A DNA stretch of 64,000 nucleotides from Elusimicrobiota bacterium (GTDB taxonomy: Bacteria > Elusimicrobiota > Elusimicrobia > UBA1565 > UBA9628). The notes under the pieces were generated by a model. The model was not told the DNA's origin. It saw nothing but the letters and a program-made list of their open reading frames with translations, and searched no databases. The translations under genes and the position numbers were made by a program. This document shows, piece by piece, positions 34,020-42,153 of this stretch; positions within the stretch are counted from its first letter, which is position 1; each line of letters begins with the position of its first letter. Where the stretch lies: contig DAIDHS010000009.1 in NCBI GenBank assembly GCA_027451985.1, positions 1 through 64,000 of the forward strand, in the 5' to 3' direction.

Positions 34020-34397
34020 ATGAATAAATTGCGTTTTTTAGGCGTCCTGGCGCTTTTTGCGGCTCTTTCCGGATGCGCCGGTTCCCTGTCAGAAGCTCAA
34101 ATCAACGGTCTGAATCAGGGCTTGCTTTCACAAGCGCAGGCGGCCCAATGGACCCAAGTTGAGCGATCAATTAAGGAAGGAGCCAACGTCAATGCCCAGG
34201 ATGGCCAGGGCCGGACGGCGCTTTATTTCGCGGCGGACAAGGGCGACATGGATGCGGTCAAATTCCTAATCGATCAGGGCGCCAACGTCAACCTCGCGGA
34301 CATCAACGGGCAGACGCCGCTCGATCGGGCCGCCCTGCGTTCCTTCTTGGACATCGTGCGCTATCTCGTGCAGAACGGCGCGTCCGCGAATAACTAA
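34020..34397 (+). CDS. small ankyrin-repeat lipoprotein
   Basis: A 125-residue protein with a lipoprotein signal (KLRFLGVLALFAALSGC, lipobox Cys at residue 19) and about three ankyrin repeats (QAAQWTQVERSIKEGANVNA, DGQGRTALYFAADKGDMDAV, DINGQTPLDRAALRSFLDIV). Ankyrin repeats mediate protein binding; here presumably in the periplasm, anchored to a membrane. AAGGAAGG lies 7 nt before the ATG, behind a TTGACC-17-TTATAT promoter. It shares its design with the larger ankyrin lipoprotein at 47459, including the GCAGS lipobox surroundings. The 5' region is AT-richer than the neighbours. Confidence 0.88.
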   Translation: MNKLRFLGVLALFAALSGCAGSLSEAQINGLNQGLLSQAQAAQWTQVERSIKEGANVNAQDGQGRTALYFAADKGDMDAVKFLIDQGANVNLADINGQTPLDRAALRSFLDIVRYLVQNGASANN

Positions 34398-34409
34398 GCC
34401 GCCCGGCCG

Positions 34410-36461
34410 CTACCAGACACGGCAGGCCGGGATGCGGACCATGGGCGCCTGCGCGGGACAGTTGAAGGCTTCGCGGAACTCGGGCATGTTGGAGACCACG
34501 CCGTTGACCCGGTCCTTGCCGGGCGAGTGCGGGTCCGCGATGGCCAGCTGCTTGGCGTCTTCGGGCTGGTCGTTGTTGCACCAGTTCTGGGCGTAGCTCA
34601 AGAAAAAGACCTGGGCGTCGCTCCAGCCCGGCTCCTTGCAGGAAAGTCCGGGGTCGGCCTTCAAGTCCTTCTGCAAAGTCATGTAGGCGATGCGCACGCC
34701 GCCGTTGTCCGCGGTGTTCTCCCCCAGCGTCAGCTTGCCGTTGACCTTGATGGGATGCCCCGGATTGTCCGGATCGTCGACCGCGGTGAACCCCGAGTAC
34801 TCGTTGACCAGGCACTGCGTGCGGGCCTTGAAGGCCGTGGCGTCGGCCTTGGTCCACCAGTTGCGCCGGTTGCCGTGACCGTCGTACTGGTGGCCCTGGT
34901 CGTCGAAGCCGTGTGTCATCTCGTGGCCGATGACCGCGCCGATGCCGCCCAGATTCTGCGCCAGGCAGGCGTGCTGATCGAAATAGGGCGGCTGCAAGAT
35001 GCCGGCCGGGAAGTTGATGTTATTCTCCTGCGGGTCGTAGTAGGCGTTGACCGTGGGCGGGGTCATCTCCCACTCGTTTCGGTCGGTGGGTTTGCCGATT
35101 TTGTTGACCTCGCGGTGGAATTCGAAGGCTTGGCCGCTGGCCAAGTCGCCCAGAGCGTCGTCTCGCGTGATGACGAGCTTGCTGTAGTCGCGCCACTTGT
35201 CGGGGTAGCCGATCTTGTTCTGGATGAGGGAGAGCTTATGCAGGGCTTTGAGCTTGGTCTTGGCGCTCATCCAGTCGAGGCTCTTCATGTCCTGGGCGAA
35301 GGTAGCCTCTTCGCTGCGCACCATGGCCAGCGCGCGCTCCTTGCTCTGGCCCGGGAAATCCTTGTCCACGTATTCCTTGCCCAGGGCCTCGCCCAAAATG
35401 GCATCGGTCATGATAACGCAGCGCTTCCAGCGGGGCTTTATTTCTTTTTGCCCCGAGAGGTCCTTGTTGAAGAAGTCGAAGTTCTCCATGACGAAGGCGT
35501 GCGGCAGCATGGGCGCGGCCGCGGTGACGAGCTGCCAGCGCAGGTAGGTCTTCCAGTCGGACAAGGGCGTTTTCTCGATGAGGGCGTTCAACTTCTTGTA
35601 AAAGCCCGTATCCATTACGTTGACGGTCTTAAAGGGCGGGGCGTCCGCGGTCTTGAAGAACGCGGGCCAGTCAATGGACGGGTCTTCCTTCTCGAGCGCG
35701 CGCAGGGTTTCGATGTGGTAGAGATTGGCGGGCACGCGGCGTTCGACGCGGCCCATGGAGATGCGGGCCAAGTCAGTCTCCAGGCGCATGACAACGGCGG
35801 CGTCGGCCTGGGCTTGGGCGTCCGATTCGCCCAGGAGCGTGAACATCTTCTGGATGTGGGCCAGGTAGGCTTTCCTCTGCGCCGCGAAATCGGGCTTTAG
35901 GTAGTAGTCGCGGTCAGGCAGGTCGAAGCCGCCCTGATCGATGGCCGCGATCTGCCGCTCTGCGTGCTTGTCGTCGATTTCGGAGGAAAAGGAGAAAATG
36001 GCGTTGGCGCCAACTTCCTGCAGGCGGGCGAGCTCCTGGGAGAGCTCGGCTTTGTTTTGCACCGCGTTGATTTGCTTGAGCGCCGGGTCCAGGGGCTTTA
36101 AGCCCGCGGCCTCGATGGCGGCGGTGTCCATGCAGGCGGCGTAGAAGTCGCCGATTTTTTGCACGTCCGCGTCCTTGGTGCCGGCCGCGGCCTTGCGCGA
36201 GGCCGTCTCCAGGATTTCGCGCAGCTCGGAGCGGTTGTCGTCGGCCAGCTTGCCGAACCGGCCCCAGCGCGGGTAGTCTCCGGGAATCGGGTTGGCCGCG
36301 TCCCATTTATCGCAAGCGTAGCGGTAGAAATTGTCGCAGGGATTGACCGTGGTGTCCACGATGACGTTCCAGTTGGAATCGGCGGATCCGGACGCGGCTG
36401 CGGTCTGTGCGCGGGATGCGCGGGGCGCGAGCGAGAGCAGCAGGGCGAGGGCGATGTTCAT
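34410..36461 (-). CDS. M13-family zinc endopeptidase (neprilysin/PepO-like)
   Basis: The 683-residue secreted metallopeptidase begins with a signal peptide (IALALLLSLAPRASRA). The N-terminal domain has PCDNFYRYACDKWDAANPIPGD, typical of M13. The catalytic domain has VNAYYDP substrate-binding NAYY, zinc ligands His513 and His517 (GHEMTHGFDDQG), the third ligand Glu581 in GENTADNGG, and the terminal CRVW shared with neprilysin. M13 enzymes cleave oligopeptides of up to roughly 40 residues. AGGAG lies 8 nt before the ATG. It follows the ornithine aminotransferase gene by 32 bp. Confidence 0.94.
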   Translation of the reverse strand: MNIALALLLSLAPRASRAQTAAASGSADSNWNVIVDTTVNPCDNFYRYACDKWDAANPIPGDYPRWGRFGKLADDNRSELREILETASRKAAAGTKDADVQKIGDFYAACMDTAAIEAAGLKPLDPALKQINAVQNKAELSQELARLQEVGANAIFSFSSEIDDKHAERQIAAIDQGGFDLPDRDYYLKPDFAAQRKAYLAHIQKMFTLLGESDAQAQADAAVVMRLETDLARISMGRVERRVPANLYHIETLRALEKEDPSIDWPAFFKTADAPPFKTVNVMDTGFYKKLNALIEKTPLSDWKTYLRWQLVTAAAPMLPHAFVMENFDFFNKDLSGQKEIKPRWKRCVIMTDAILGEALGKEYVDKDFPGQSKERALAMVRSEEATFAQDMKSLDWMSAKTKLKALHKLSLIQNKIGYPDKWRDYSKLVITRDDALGDLASGQAFEFHREVNKIGKPTDRNEWEMTPPTVNAYYDPQENNINFPAGILQPPYFDQHACLAQNLGGIGAVIGHEMTHGFDDQGHQYDGHGNRRNWWTKADATAFKARTQCLVNEYSGFTAVDDPDNPGHPIKVNGKLTLGENTADNGGVRIAYMTLQKDLKADPGLSCKEPGWSDAQVFFLSYAQNWCNNDQPEDAKQLAIADPHSPGKDRVNGVVSNMPEFREAFNCPAQAPMVRIPACRVW

Positions 36462-36493
36462 GACGGGTCTCCTATGTTCGGTTCGAGCAAATC

Positions 36494-37705
36494 CTAGAAT
36501 TCTCGCAGGGCCGAAGCGATGATCGCCGCGGCCGCGTCGACTTGAGCTTTGGTGATGACCAGTGGCGGCGCGAAGCGCACGGTGTTCTCGTGCGTGTCCT
36601 TGGCCAAGAGGCCCTTGGCCATCAAACTTTCGCACAGGCGGCGGACCGGGCGGTTCATCTCCAGGGCCAGCAGCAGCCCGCGGCCGCGCACCTCCTTGAT
36701 GTCCGGGTGCTGTAAATTTCCCAGCCGCTTCTTGAAGTGCTCCCCCATCATGGCGGAGCGTTCGGCGAGCTTCTCGCGCGCGAGCACATTCAGGGACGCG
36801 AGCCCGATGGCCGAGGCCAGGGGATTGCCGCCGAAGGTGCTGCCGTGCGTGCCCGGCTTGAAGAGCCCCATGACCTCGCGGCGGCCGGCCACGGCGGAAA
36901 TCGGATAGTAGCCCCCGGAGAGAGCCTTGCCCATGACGATGAGGTCGGGCTTGACGCCTTCGTGGTCGACGCAGAACATCCGGCCGGTGCGCCCGAGGCC
37001 CGTCTGAATTTCGTCCGCGCAGAACAGCACGTTGTTCTCGGAGCAGACGCGGCGGACTTCCTTTAAGTAGCCCGGCGGCGGGATTTTGACCCCGGCCTCG
37101 CCTTGGATGGGCTCGACCAAAAAGCCGCAGGTGTTAGGCGTGACGGCGGCGGCCAGGGCCTCGGCCGAGCCGTAGGGGACGGACTTGAAGCCCGGCGTGG
37201 CGGGCCCGAAGCCCGAGTAGGAGTCGGGGTCCGAGGAAAAGCCCACGATGGTGGTGGTGCGGCCGTGGAAATTGCCCTCGCAGACGATGATTTCGGCCTG
37301 CCCCTCGGCGATGCCTTTTTTGCGGTAGCCCCACAGGCGCATGGCCTTGATCGCGGTCTCGACCGCCTCCGCGCCCGAGTTCATGGGCAGAGCCATGTCC
37401 TGCCCGGATACCGCGCATACCTTCTTGAGGAAGCCCCCCATCACATCGTTGTGGAAGGCGCGCGAGGTGAGCGTGAGGCGGCCCATCTGTTTCTTGGCCG
37501 CGGCCGCGATTTTGGGGTGGCAGTGGCCTTGGTTCAAGGCCGAGTAGGCCGAGAGCATGTCGAAGTAGCGCTTGCCCTCCACGTCCCAGACGAAAATGCC
37601 GCGGCCGCGCGAGATGACGACGGGGAGCGGATGGTAGTTGTGCGCGCCGCAAGTTTCATCCAAGGCGATGAAGCGCTTGGTTTTGGCGTCCATTGGGGCC
37701 GTCAC
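36494..37705 (-). CDS. rocD: ornithine aminotransferase
   Basis: Class-III PLP enzyme moving the delta-amino group of ornithine to 2-oxoglutarate, giving glutamate-5-semialdehyde. Family marks in 403 residues: SAYSALNQGHCHPKI, LPMNSGAEAVETAIKAMRLWGY, VCEGNFHGRTTTIVGFSSDP, PYGSAEAL. Asp231 (ADEIQTGLGRTG) and Lys260 (VMGKALSGG) bind PLP. GTG at 37705 is preferred to the ATG at 37693 because TAAAAT ends exactly 7 nt upstream, as at other leaderless genes here; neither has a Shine-Dalgarno. It adds an ornithine route to the polyamine/GABA operon upstream. Confidence 0.92.
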   Translation of the reverse strand: MTAPMDAKTKRFIALDETCGAHNYHPLPVVISRGRGIFVWDVEGKRYFDMLSAYSALNQGHCHPKIAAAAKKQMGRLTLTSRAFHNDVMGGFLKKVCAVSGQDMALPMNSGAEAVETAIKAMRLWGYRKKGIAEGQAEIIVCEGNFHGRTTTIVGFSSDPDSYSGFGPATPGFKSVPYGSAEALAAAVTPNTCGFLVEPIQGEAGVKIPPPGYLKEVRRVCSENNVLFCADEIQTGLGRTGRMFCVDHEGVKPDLIVMGKALSGGYYPISAVAGRREVMGLFKPGTHGSTFGGNPLASAIGLASLNVLAREKLAERSAMMGEHFKKRLGNLQHPDIKEVRGRGLLLALEMNRPVRRLCESLMAKGLLAKDTHENTVRFAPPLVITKAQVDAAAAIIASALREF

Positions 37706-37712
37706 GGACTCG

Positions 37713-37767
37713 ATTTTAACACATTAGCTGCGCCTCGCGGATTCGGGCCGAAGCTTTTAGGTAAAAT
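37713..37767. promoter_or_regulatory. divergent leaderless promoter pair (rocD / glycosyltransferase)
   Basis: TAAAAT on the minus strand (37718-37713) ends 7 nt before the rocD GTG, and TAAAAT on the plus strand (37762-37767) ends 7 nt before the ATG at 37775. The two identical boxes with identical spacing face apart across a 69-bp gap. Confidence 0.5.
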
Positions 37768-37774
37768 CAGCCGG

Positions 37775-39457
37775 ATGAAAAAAACGAGTCCCCCCAATGG
37801 GGTCGAAATCTCTCCCTGGTTGGAGGCGGCCGCTTTGACCCTTCTCATCTCAAGCTACTGCTGGATTCAAATCCGAGGGTTGCTGGTCCCCGGCGTCTAC
37901 GGCGATGAGGCGCAGGACGGCGTCCTGGCGCAGCAGATCATTCATGCGGGGTTCCACCACATGGGAGAATGGCCTTTATCCAATGGCGGCTATCACGGCG
38001 CGCTGCAGGCCTACCTTCTCGCGCCATTTTTTCTGCTCATCAAAGAACCCCTCTTGGCGCTTAGAATCGGCGAATTGGCATTGAGCCTCATCGTTATCGC
38101 AACGGCATACTTATGCGCGAAGCGATTCTTCAATTCGTTAGCCGCCGTTTTTACGCTTGTTTTTCTTCTTTCCAATCCCGCTTTCATCTTTAAATCCCGC
38201 ATGAACACCGATCCGGCTGGGATCATGGCCGCATTTTATCTGGGAGCGCTGATTTGCCTGCTCTCCTGGCATCGCTCGGGCAAAAGCAGCCGCCTTTTCG
38301 CCGCCGCGTTTCTCGCCGGCGCCGGGTTCTGCCTAAGGCTCTGGTTTTATTGGTTCTACTGCGGGCTTATCCTCGCCGCCCTTATTTTTCGAGGCGAGGC
38401 GGCCCATGCGCTGGGACCTCGGTCGGCATCAAAAATCGGAGGAACCGCCTTGTTTTTTGCGTTGGGCTTGTCTCTGTACATAATGAAGGAAGTTCGAGGC
38501 GAGGGAACGGAACTCTTTGGCTGCGTGCTGGCCCACCTTCACTACGGCGTTCGCGGCGCGGATAATTTCATGATTCTGAAAAATCTAGGGATGCGCTTCG
38601 GGCAGTTAATCACGGAGCTACGTGGGCGTATTTTGGATTCGTTCCCAGAATGCTATTCAAATTGCGGAGCATCCCTCAATCTCAGTCCGTACGCGGAGAT
38701 GTTTTGCGGAGCTCTGCTAGCATTAAGCTTTTTTTGCCTCATTGCCTTAGGGCGCGGTGCCTACCGCCGTAAAGGCCTCTTTTTTGTCACGCTGCTTTTC
38801 GGCATGTTCCTGCCATCCATTTTTACGCTCAGCGATCTGGTTCCAGAGCATCTTTTCATTCTCTTCCCCATCCCCCAGATCATTATGGGCGCCGCGGCCT
38901 ATCTACTTTTTGAGCACGTTCTGAAAACGGGGCGCTTCTGGAAAGCGGCCGCTTTGGGCTTGGTCCTGTATGCTCTGGCGCCGCCGTTCTACGCGTGGGA
39001 ATTTTCCCAAATGAGCGGCTTTGTGCAAAGGACGGGCGGCACGTGGTTTTATTCGGATGCCAATGTCGGCATGGTCCATTGGCTAAAGGAACGCGGCTAT
39101 TTTGCGCCGAAGAATTGCGATCAAAGGCTCGACGATCCGGTACGCCTGCTCTCAAACGAGCGAATCGTTCCCATCTCTTGCGGGCAGGCGTCCTATGGAA
39201 CGCCGGACCATGCCGCGGCCGAGGCGTTCCTGTCCCAGTGCGTCGGCGGCGAGAACGTCTATCTGTTCTTGTCGCCGGATCTGGAGCATCCGTCCCACTC
39301 GACGCTTCCCTATTTTTCCGCGCTGCTCGCGGGGACCGGCGAAAAATTCGCACTGAGGAAGGTTTTTTACGACAAAAACGGCGGACCGGCCTACGGTGTT
39401 TACTCCCTCGTCCCGGACCTTAGCGCGGGCCGAAGCCGAAGGCGTGGCCCTGGATGA
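37775..39457 (+). CDS. GT-C family membrane glycosyltransferase (ArnT/PMT-like)
   Basis: A polytopic protein of 560 residues with about ten or more hydrophobic spans. The first loop contains PGVYGDEAQDGVLAQQI, where the acidic DE pair is the usual GT-C metal/acid site, and GGYHGALQAYLLAPFF resembles the ArnT/GT39/GT83 second region. A soluble C-terminal part follows (about 420-560). Such enzymes transfer sugars from polyprenyl-phosphate carriers outside the membrane to lipids or proteins. Base composition is clearly AT-richer than flanking genes, suggesting acquisition. It ends 38 bp into the convergent membrane gene. Confidence 0.78.
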   Translation: MKKTSPPNGVEISPWLEAAALTLLISSYCWIQIRGLLVPGVYGDEAQDGVLAQQIIHAGFHHMGEWPLSNGGYHGALQAYLLAPFFLLIKEPLLALRIGELALSLIVIATAYLCAKRFFNSLAAVFTLVFLLSNPAFIFKSRMNTDPAGIMAAFYLGALICLLSWHRSGKSSRLFAAAFLAGAGFCLRLWFYWFYCGLILAALIFRGEAAHALGPRSASKIGGTALFFALGLSLYIMKEVRGEGTELFGCVLAHLHYGVRGADNFMILKNLGMRFGQLITELRGRILDSFPECYSNCGASLNLSPYAEMFCGALLALSFFCLIALGRGAYRRKGLFFVTLLFGMFLPSIFTLSDLVPEHLFILFPIPQIIMGAAAYLLFEHVLKTGRFWKAAALGLVLYALAPPFYAWEFSQMSGFVQRTGGTWFYSDANVGMVHWLKERGYFAPKNCDQRLDDPVRLLSNERIVPISCGQASYGTPDHAAAEAFLSQCVGGENVYLFLSPDLEHPSHSTLPYFSALLAGTGEKFALRKVFYDKNGGPAYGVYSLVPDLSAGRSRRRGPG

Positions 39458-39827
39458 GGCCCGCGCCGTAGGCCATCAGAAAGACGCCGGGCAAAAAGAA
39501 CAGCGTCGCGCCGTGGCTGACGTGGGCGATCAACGCTCCCGCAACGCCCACCACCAGCACGAAGAGCCCCAGGCCGGCCAGGAAGTCCATGAACGGCTCA
39601 ATGAAGAAGGCTTGGGCGCGCCAATAGCCGTAGAAGAGATACGCGCAGCTGCCCGCGATGAGCAGGATGAAGTGCACATAGTAGTAGAGTTCCAGGATTT
39701 CCGCTTTCTGGACCAGCGGCAGTCCGCGCAGAAGCCAGGCGGCCAGGGCCATGGAGCCGGCGTGTAGGACGCCGGCCAGGATGAAAATAACCCCCACGCC
39801 TTTTCGCAAAGGCGGAGGGTTATTCAT
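39420..39827 (-). CDS. four-span membrane protein of unknown function
   Basis: This 135-residue protein shows four hydrophobic segments (VGVIFILAGVLHAGSMALAAWLL; YYYVHFILLIAGSCAYLFYGY; FLAGLGLFVLVVGVAGALIAHV; LFFLPGVFLMAYGAGLIQG). No catalytic motif is visible and I do not recognise a family. It lies downstream of the histone-like gene with 27 bp between, in which a 7-bp hairpin occurs, and overlaps the convergent glycosyltransferase by 38 bp. Confidence 0.75.
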   Translation of the reverse strand: MNNPPPLRKGVGVIFILAGVLHAGSMALAAWLLRGLPLVQKAEILELYYYVHFILLIAGSCAYLFYGYWRAQAFFIEPFMDFLAGLGLFVLVVGVAGALIAHVSHGATLFFLPGVFLMAYGAGLIQGHAFGFGPR

Positions 39828-39833
39828 GCCGGA

Positions 39834-39851
39834 CGGGCTTGGGAAAGCCCG
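39834..39851 (-). terminator. hairpin after the histone-fold gene
   Basis: CGGGCTT-N4-AAGCCCG, a perfect 7-bp stem, lies between the histone-fold gene and the four-span membrane protein gene. No T-tract follows, so it may attenuate rather than end transcription. Confidence 0.3.
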
Positions 39852-39854
39852 CGC

Positions 39855-40037
39855 TTAGACGAGGTCTTCGGCGCCGAGGGTTTTTTTCTTGCCGTCCTGC
39901 TTCACGCGCTCGATGGAGGCGCTGACGAGTTCGGCTACGCGGCCGGAAAGCTTCTCGATGTAGTCTCCGCCGGTGCGGAAGCCCGCATCCTTGACGGTTT
40001 TCTTGACCTTGCTGACGACGACGAGCACTTCTGCCAT
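39855..40037 (-). CDS. histone-fold protein, 60 aa (bacterial histone-like)
   Basis: A 60-residue basic protein with AAGGAG before the ATG at 40037. The pattern aligns to a single histone fold: short helix 1 (SKVKKTVKDAG), loop 1 (FRTGG), long helix 2 (DYIEKLSGRVAELVSASIERVKQDG), loop 2 with KKT in place of the RKT of archaeal histones, and helix 3 start GAEDL. The match to HMfB-type sequence around loop 2 (AKHAGRKTIKAEDI versus VKQDGKKKTLGAEDL) is the main evidence. It should bind DNA as a dimer. Helix 3 is cut to about five residues. It sits directly after a tRNA gene and may be co-transcribed with it. Confidence 0.8.
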   Translation of the reverse strand: MAEVLVVVSKVKKTVKDAGFRTGGDYIEKLSGRVAELVSASIERVKQDGKKKTLGAEDLV

Positions 40038-40081
40038 GTCTTTGTCTCCTTGAGTTAACCGCGCGATCGCGAGCGAAACCA

Positions 40082-40153
40082 TGGCGCCGGGAGGACTCGA
40101 ACCTCCGACATGACGCTTATGAAACGTCCGCTCTACCTCTGAGCTACGGCGCC
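40082..40153 (-). tRNA. tRNA with CAU anticodon (elongator Met, or Ile2)
   Basis: On the minus strand the cloverleaf folds cleanly: acceptor GGCGCCG/CGGCGCC, D stem GCTC/GAGC with a short loop, anticodon stem GACGT/GCGTC with loop TTCATAA, variable ATGTC, T stem GGAGG/CCTCC with TTCGAGT, and discriminator A. CCA is not encoded. The paired first base and lack of three G-C pairs in the anticodon stem exclude the initiator. Elongator Met and lysidine-modified Ile cannot be separated by eye. Confidence 0.92.
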
Positions 40154-40176
40154 GTCTTTCGCGGCCGCGCCAACGG

Positions 40177-40206
40177 ATTCTAACACATCGCGCCCGAGGG
40201 GCTCAA
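40177..40206 (-). promoter_or_regulatory. promoter of the tRNA(-histone) unit
   Basis: TTGAGC (40206-40201), an 18-bp spacer and TAGAAT (40182-40177) on the minus strand, about 23 nt before the tRNA 5' end. The -35 lies inside the terminator hairpin of the upstream gene. Confidence 0.5.
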
Positions 40207-40226
40207 GAAAGAGTCCCCCGGGCGCG
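40189..40226 (-). terminator. strong hairpin after the papain-like gene
   Basis: A 16-bp stem with two mismatches (CGCGCCCG...CTC / GAG...CGGGCGCG) and a 6-nt loop lies 19 bp after the stop of the gene at 40245. No T-run follows. It probably separates that gene from the tRNA unit. Confidence 0.55.
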
Positions 40227-40244
40227 GTTGCGGCGCACCGCTTC

Positions 40245-41651
40245 TTAGCCGCGTTTGGGCGCGGGCTTGGGTTGGCGGTGGCCGGTGTCGATCTTGGTGT
40301 TCTCGTTCTGGCTGAGCGCAGAAAGGTCGGCTTTGAGCGTGGCCCAGTCGAACTGGTTGTTTGGCGTCACGCCCTGGGCGTTTAAGAAATCCTTGCTGAC
40401 GACTGCCCAGGATTCCTCAACGTAGGCGTTGAAAAACGCCCAGGTCATCTTGAGGAAGCGGCCCCAGGTTACAATAAGCACGCCCTGAGCGTCGAAGCCC
40501 GCGACCGCGACGGAGTGGCCGCCCCAGGATCCGGGCGCGCCGTCGCCTGAGGTGCCTTCGGCCGGGACGTCCCATAGGCCTTCGGAAACTTGCTGCTGCG
40601 CGGACTTGGGCAACGCAATGCCCAAGTCGCCGCCGCCGAAGAGCCAGACGGCTTTCTTGAAGAGATCCAAATTGCCCTGCGAAAGCTGGAGAAAGGCGCC
40701 CAGCTTGTCGCCGCCGATGCCGGTCTTGCGCCAATATTTGAGCACGTCAATGATCGCCGAGCCCTGGTCCGAACTGGGGTCGTTGGGGTTGTAGTTGCCC
40801 ACGCTGGGGGCCTCGTAGGCCTTCAGGATGGCGGAATCGGGGATGGTCTTCTCCTTGCTGGCGTTGGCCGTCCAGATCTGCACGCAATGCCCGGGCGCAG
40901 CCACGGCGCAGTCGCCGATGGTGTCGTTGAGCATCATGCCGAGCTTGGTGACCGGGCCGGAGAAATCGGCCTGGGTGGGAGCGTCGGGGACCTGGCCGGC
41001 GTACTTTTGGAACTGGAGCGTGCGCGCGTCGGGCTTGGAGGTGCGGCGGCCGAGCTTGAACTTGGAGACGTCGACCGTTTCGCCAGGCTGGTAGCCCCAG
41101 AAGCGGGAATCCTTCTTGATGAGCGCGGCGGAGACGACGCGGCCGGTCCGGGCGCTTTCCGAGGCGGCCATGGAGCGAAGTTGCTGCAAAGCGGGTAGGG
41201 CCTTTTCCGCGTTCTTCCTGGATTTCTTGGCGGCCTTCTTGTTGGCGGTCGCAGCTTTGCGGCGGGCGGCGACGGCCTTGACGGCGCTCTTCTGCGCGGG
41301 CCGGGCCGTGGCGCGCGCGGCCATCGGCGCCGCAACGGCCTCAACCGCGGCTTCGGGTGCGGACTCGGAAACGGTTCGGGCTTGGGTCGCGGATTGGACG
41401 GGGCGGGCCGTTGCGGCCGAAGGCATGTCCGCGGCGGCGTTGGGCAAAGAGATGTTTGCGCCGGCGGAGACGCTGCCCAAGTCGGCGGCGTTTAGGCCCG
41501 CGCCCAGGTTGGCGACGGGCGCGATGTCGGCGGGGCCCACGGCCATGGTGGTCTCAGGCGCGTCAGCGGGGCCTTCGACAAAACCGCCCGCGAAGGCGGG
41601 CAGCGGAAATTGTGCGAGAATCAGGGCGAGGCTCAGTAGTGCGCTTTTCAT
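40245..41651 (-). CDS. exported papain-fold-like cysteine protein with Ala/Lys-rich linker
   Basis: The 468-residue protein has a signal peptide (LSLALILAQFPLPAFA), a low-complexity Ala-rich segment (about 30-120), a Lys/Ala-rich basic stretch (about 121-150), then a globular domain. That domain has Cys248 in NDTIGDCAVAAPGH, His379 in SWGGHSVAVAGFD, and the following TWG (395-397), the Cys-His order of papain-like folds. The same arrangement is known from uncharacterised bacterial proteins. Whether it is an active protease is not shown. AGGAGA lies 7 nt before the ATG. Confidence 0.75.
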   Translation of the reverse strand: MKSALLSLALILAQFPLPAFAGGFVEGPADAPETTMAVGPADIAPVANLGAGLNAADLGSVSAGANISLPNAAADMPSAATARPVQSATQARTVSESAPEAAVEAVAAPMAARATARPAQKSAVKAVAARRKAATANKKAAKKSRKNAEKALPALQQLRSMAASESARTGRVVSAALIKKDSRFWGYQPGETVDVSKFKLGRRTSKPDARTLQFQKYAGQVPDAPTQADFSGPVTKLGMMLNDTIGDCAVAAPGHCVQIWTANASKEKTIPDSAILKAYEAPSVGNYNPNDPSSDQGSAIIDVLKYWRKTGIGGDKLGAFLQLSQGNLDLFKKAVWLFGGGDLGIALPKSAQQQVSEGLWDVPAEGTSGDGAPGSWGGHSVAVAGFDAQGVLIVTWGRFLKMTWAFFNAYVEESWAVVSKDFLNAQGVTPNNQFDWATLKADLSALSQNENTKIDTGHRQPKPAPKRG

Positions 41652-41777
41652 TAGGTTCTCCTAGTGGAGCATGCCGACATTAATATAAGGATAGCGCACC
41701 AGCTTGGCGAGCAGAAGTGTCTTACGGCCTATGCGGGACCTAGGACTTTTGCCGAAAGCCGCGGCAGGCATTTGAGG

Positions 41778-41783
41778 TAAAAT
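41778..41783 (+). promoter_or_regulatory. -10 box (TAAAAT) 6 nt before the PilZ gene
   Basis: TAAAAT ends 6 nt before the ATG at 41790, predicting a leaderless transcript. TTGCCG at 41749-41754 is too far away (23 bp) to be a normal -35. Confidence 0.45.
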
Positions 41784-41789
41784 AGACTG

Positions 41790-42089
41790 ATGGAGTCCAA
41801 CGACAAGCGCAAGGCGCCGCGGGCCAGGCACGATTCCGTCCTGGAAATTTGCGACGACGCCGGGCGAGTGATTTTAAGCGTCGGCCGACTGGTGGACGTC
41901 TCCTCAAGCGGCGCGTGCTTTTCCAGCACCGCCGAGTTCCCCGTGGGCCAGAAGGTGGCGGCGCGCCTGCGCCTCTTAAAGGAAGGGCTCCTGGAAATCC
42001 ACGGCCGCGTCGTCTGGGCGCGGAAAAAGGCCAACGCTACGCTCTACGGCGTGGCCTTCGAGACGGCCAAACAGACGCCCATCGAATAA
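41790..42089 (+). CDS. PilZ-domain protein
   Basis: A single PilZ domain of 99 residues, predicted to bind cyclic di-GMP. The N-terminal RKAPRARHD provides the RxxxR loop, and LVDVSSSGACF is the D/NxSxxG motif. VGQKVAARLRLL and HGRVVWARKKANATLYGVAF complete the beta-barrel. It stands alone; likely roles are in motility or surface control. TAAAAT ends 6 nt before the ATG and there is no Shine-Dalgarno. Confidence 0.92.
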   Translation: MESNDKRKAPRARHDSVLEICDDAGRVILSVGRLVDVSSSGACFSSTAEFPVGQKVAARLRLLKEGLLEIHGRVVWARKKANATLYGVAFETAKQTPIE

Positions 42090-42115
42090 GGCCGCCGCGC
42101 GCGGCCCGAAGTCTC

Positions 42116-42144
42116 TTGACAGCCCGGGCTTGCGGGCTTACCCT
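42116..42144 (+). promoter_or_regulatory. sigma-70-like promoter of the HExxH protein
   Basis: TTGACA at 42116-42121, exact 17-bp spacer, TACCCT at 42139-42144, ending 9 nt before the GTG at 42154. The leader would be only 2-3 nt or absent. Confidence 0.6.
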
Positions 42145-42153
42145 TCCTCCAGC

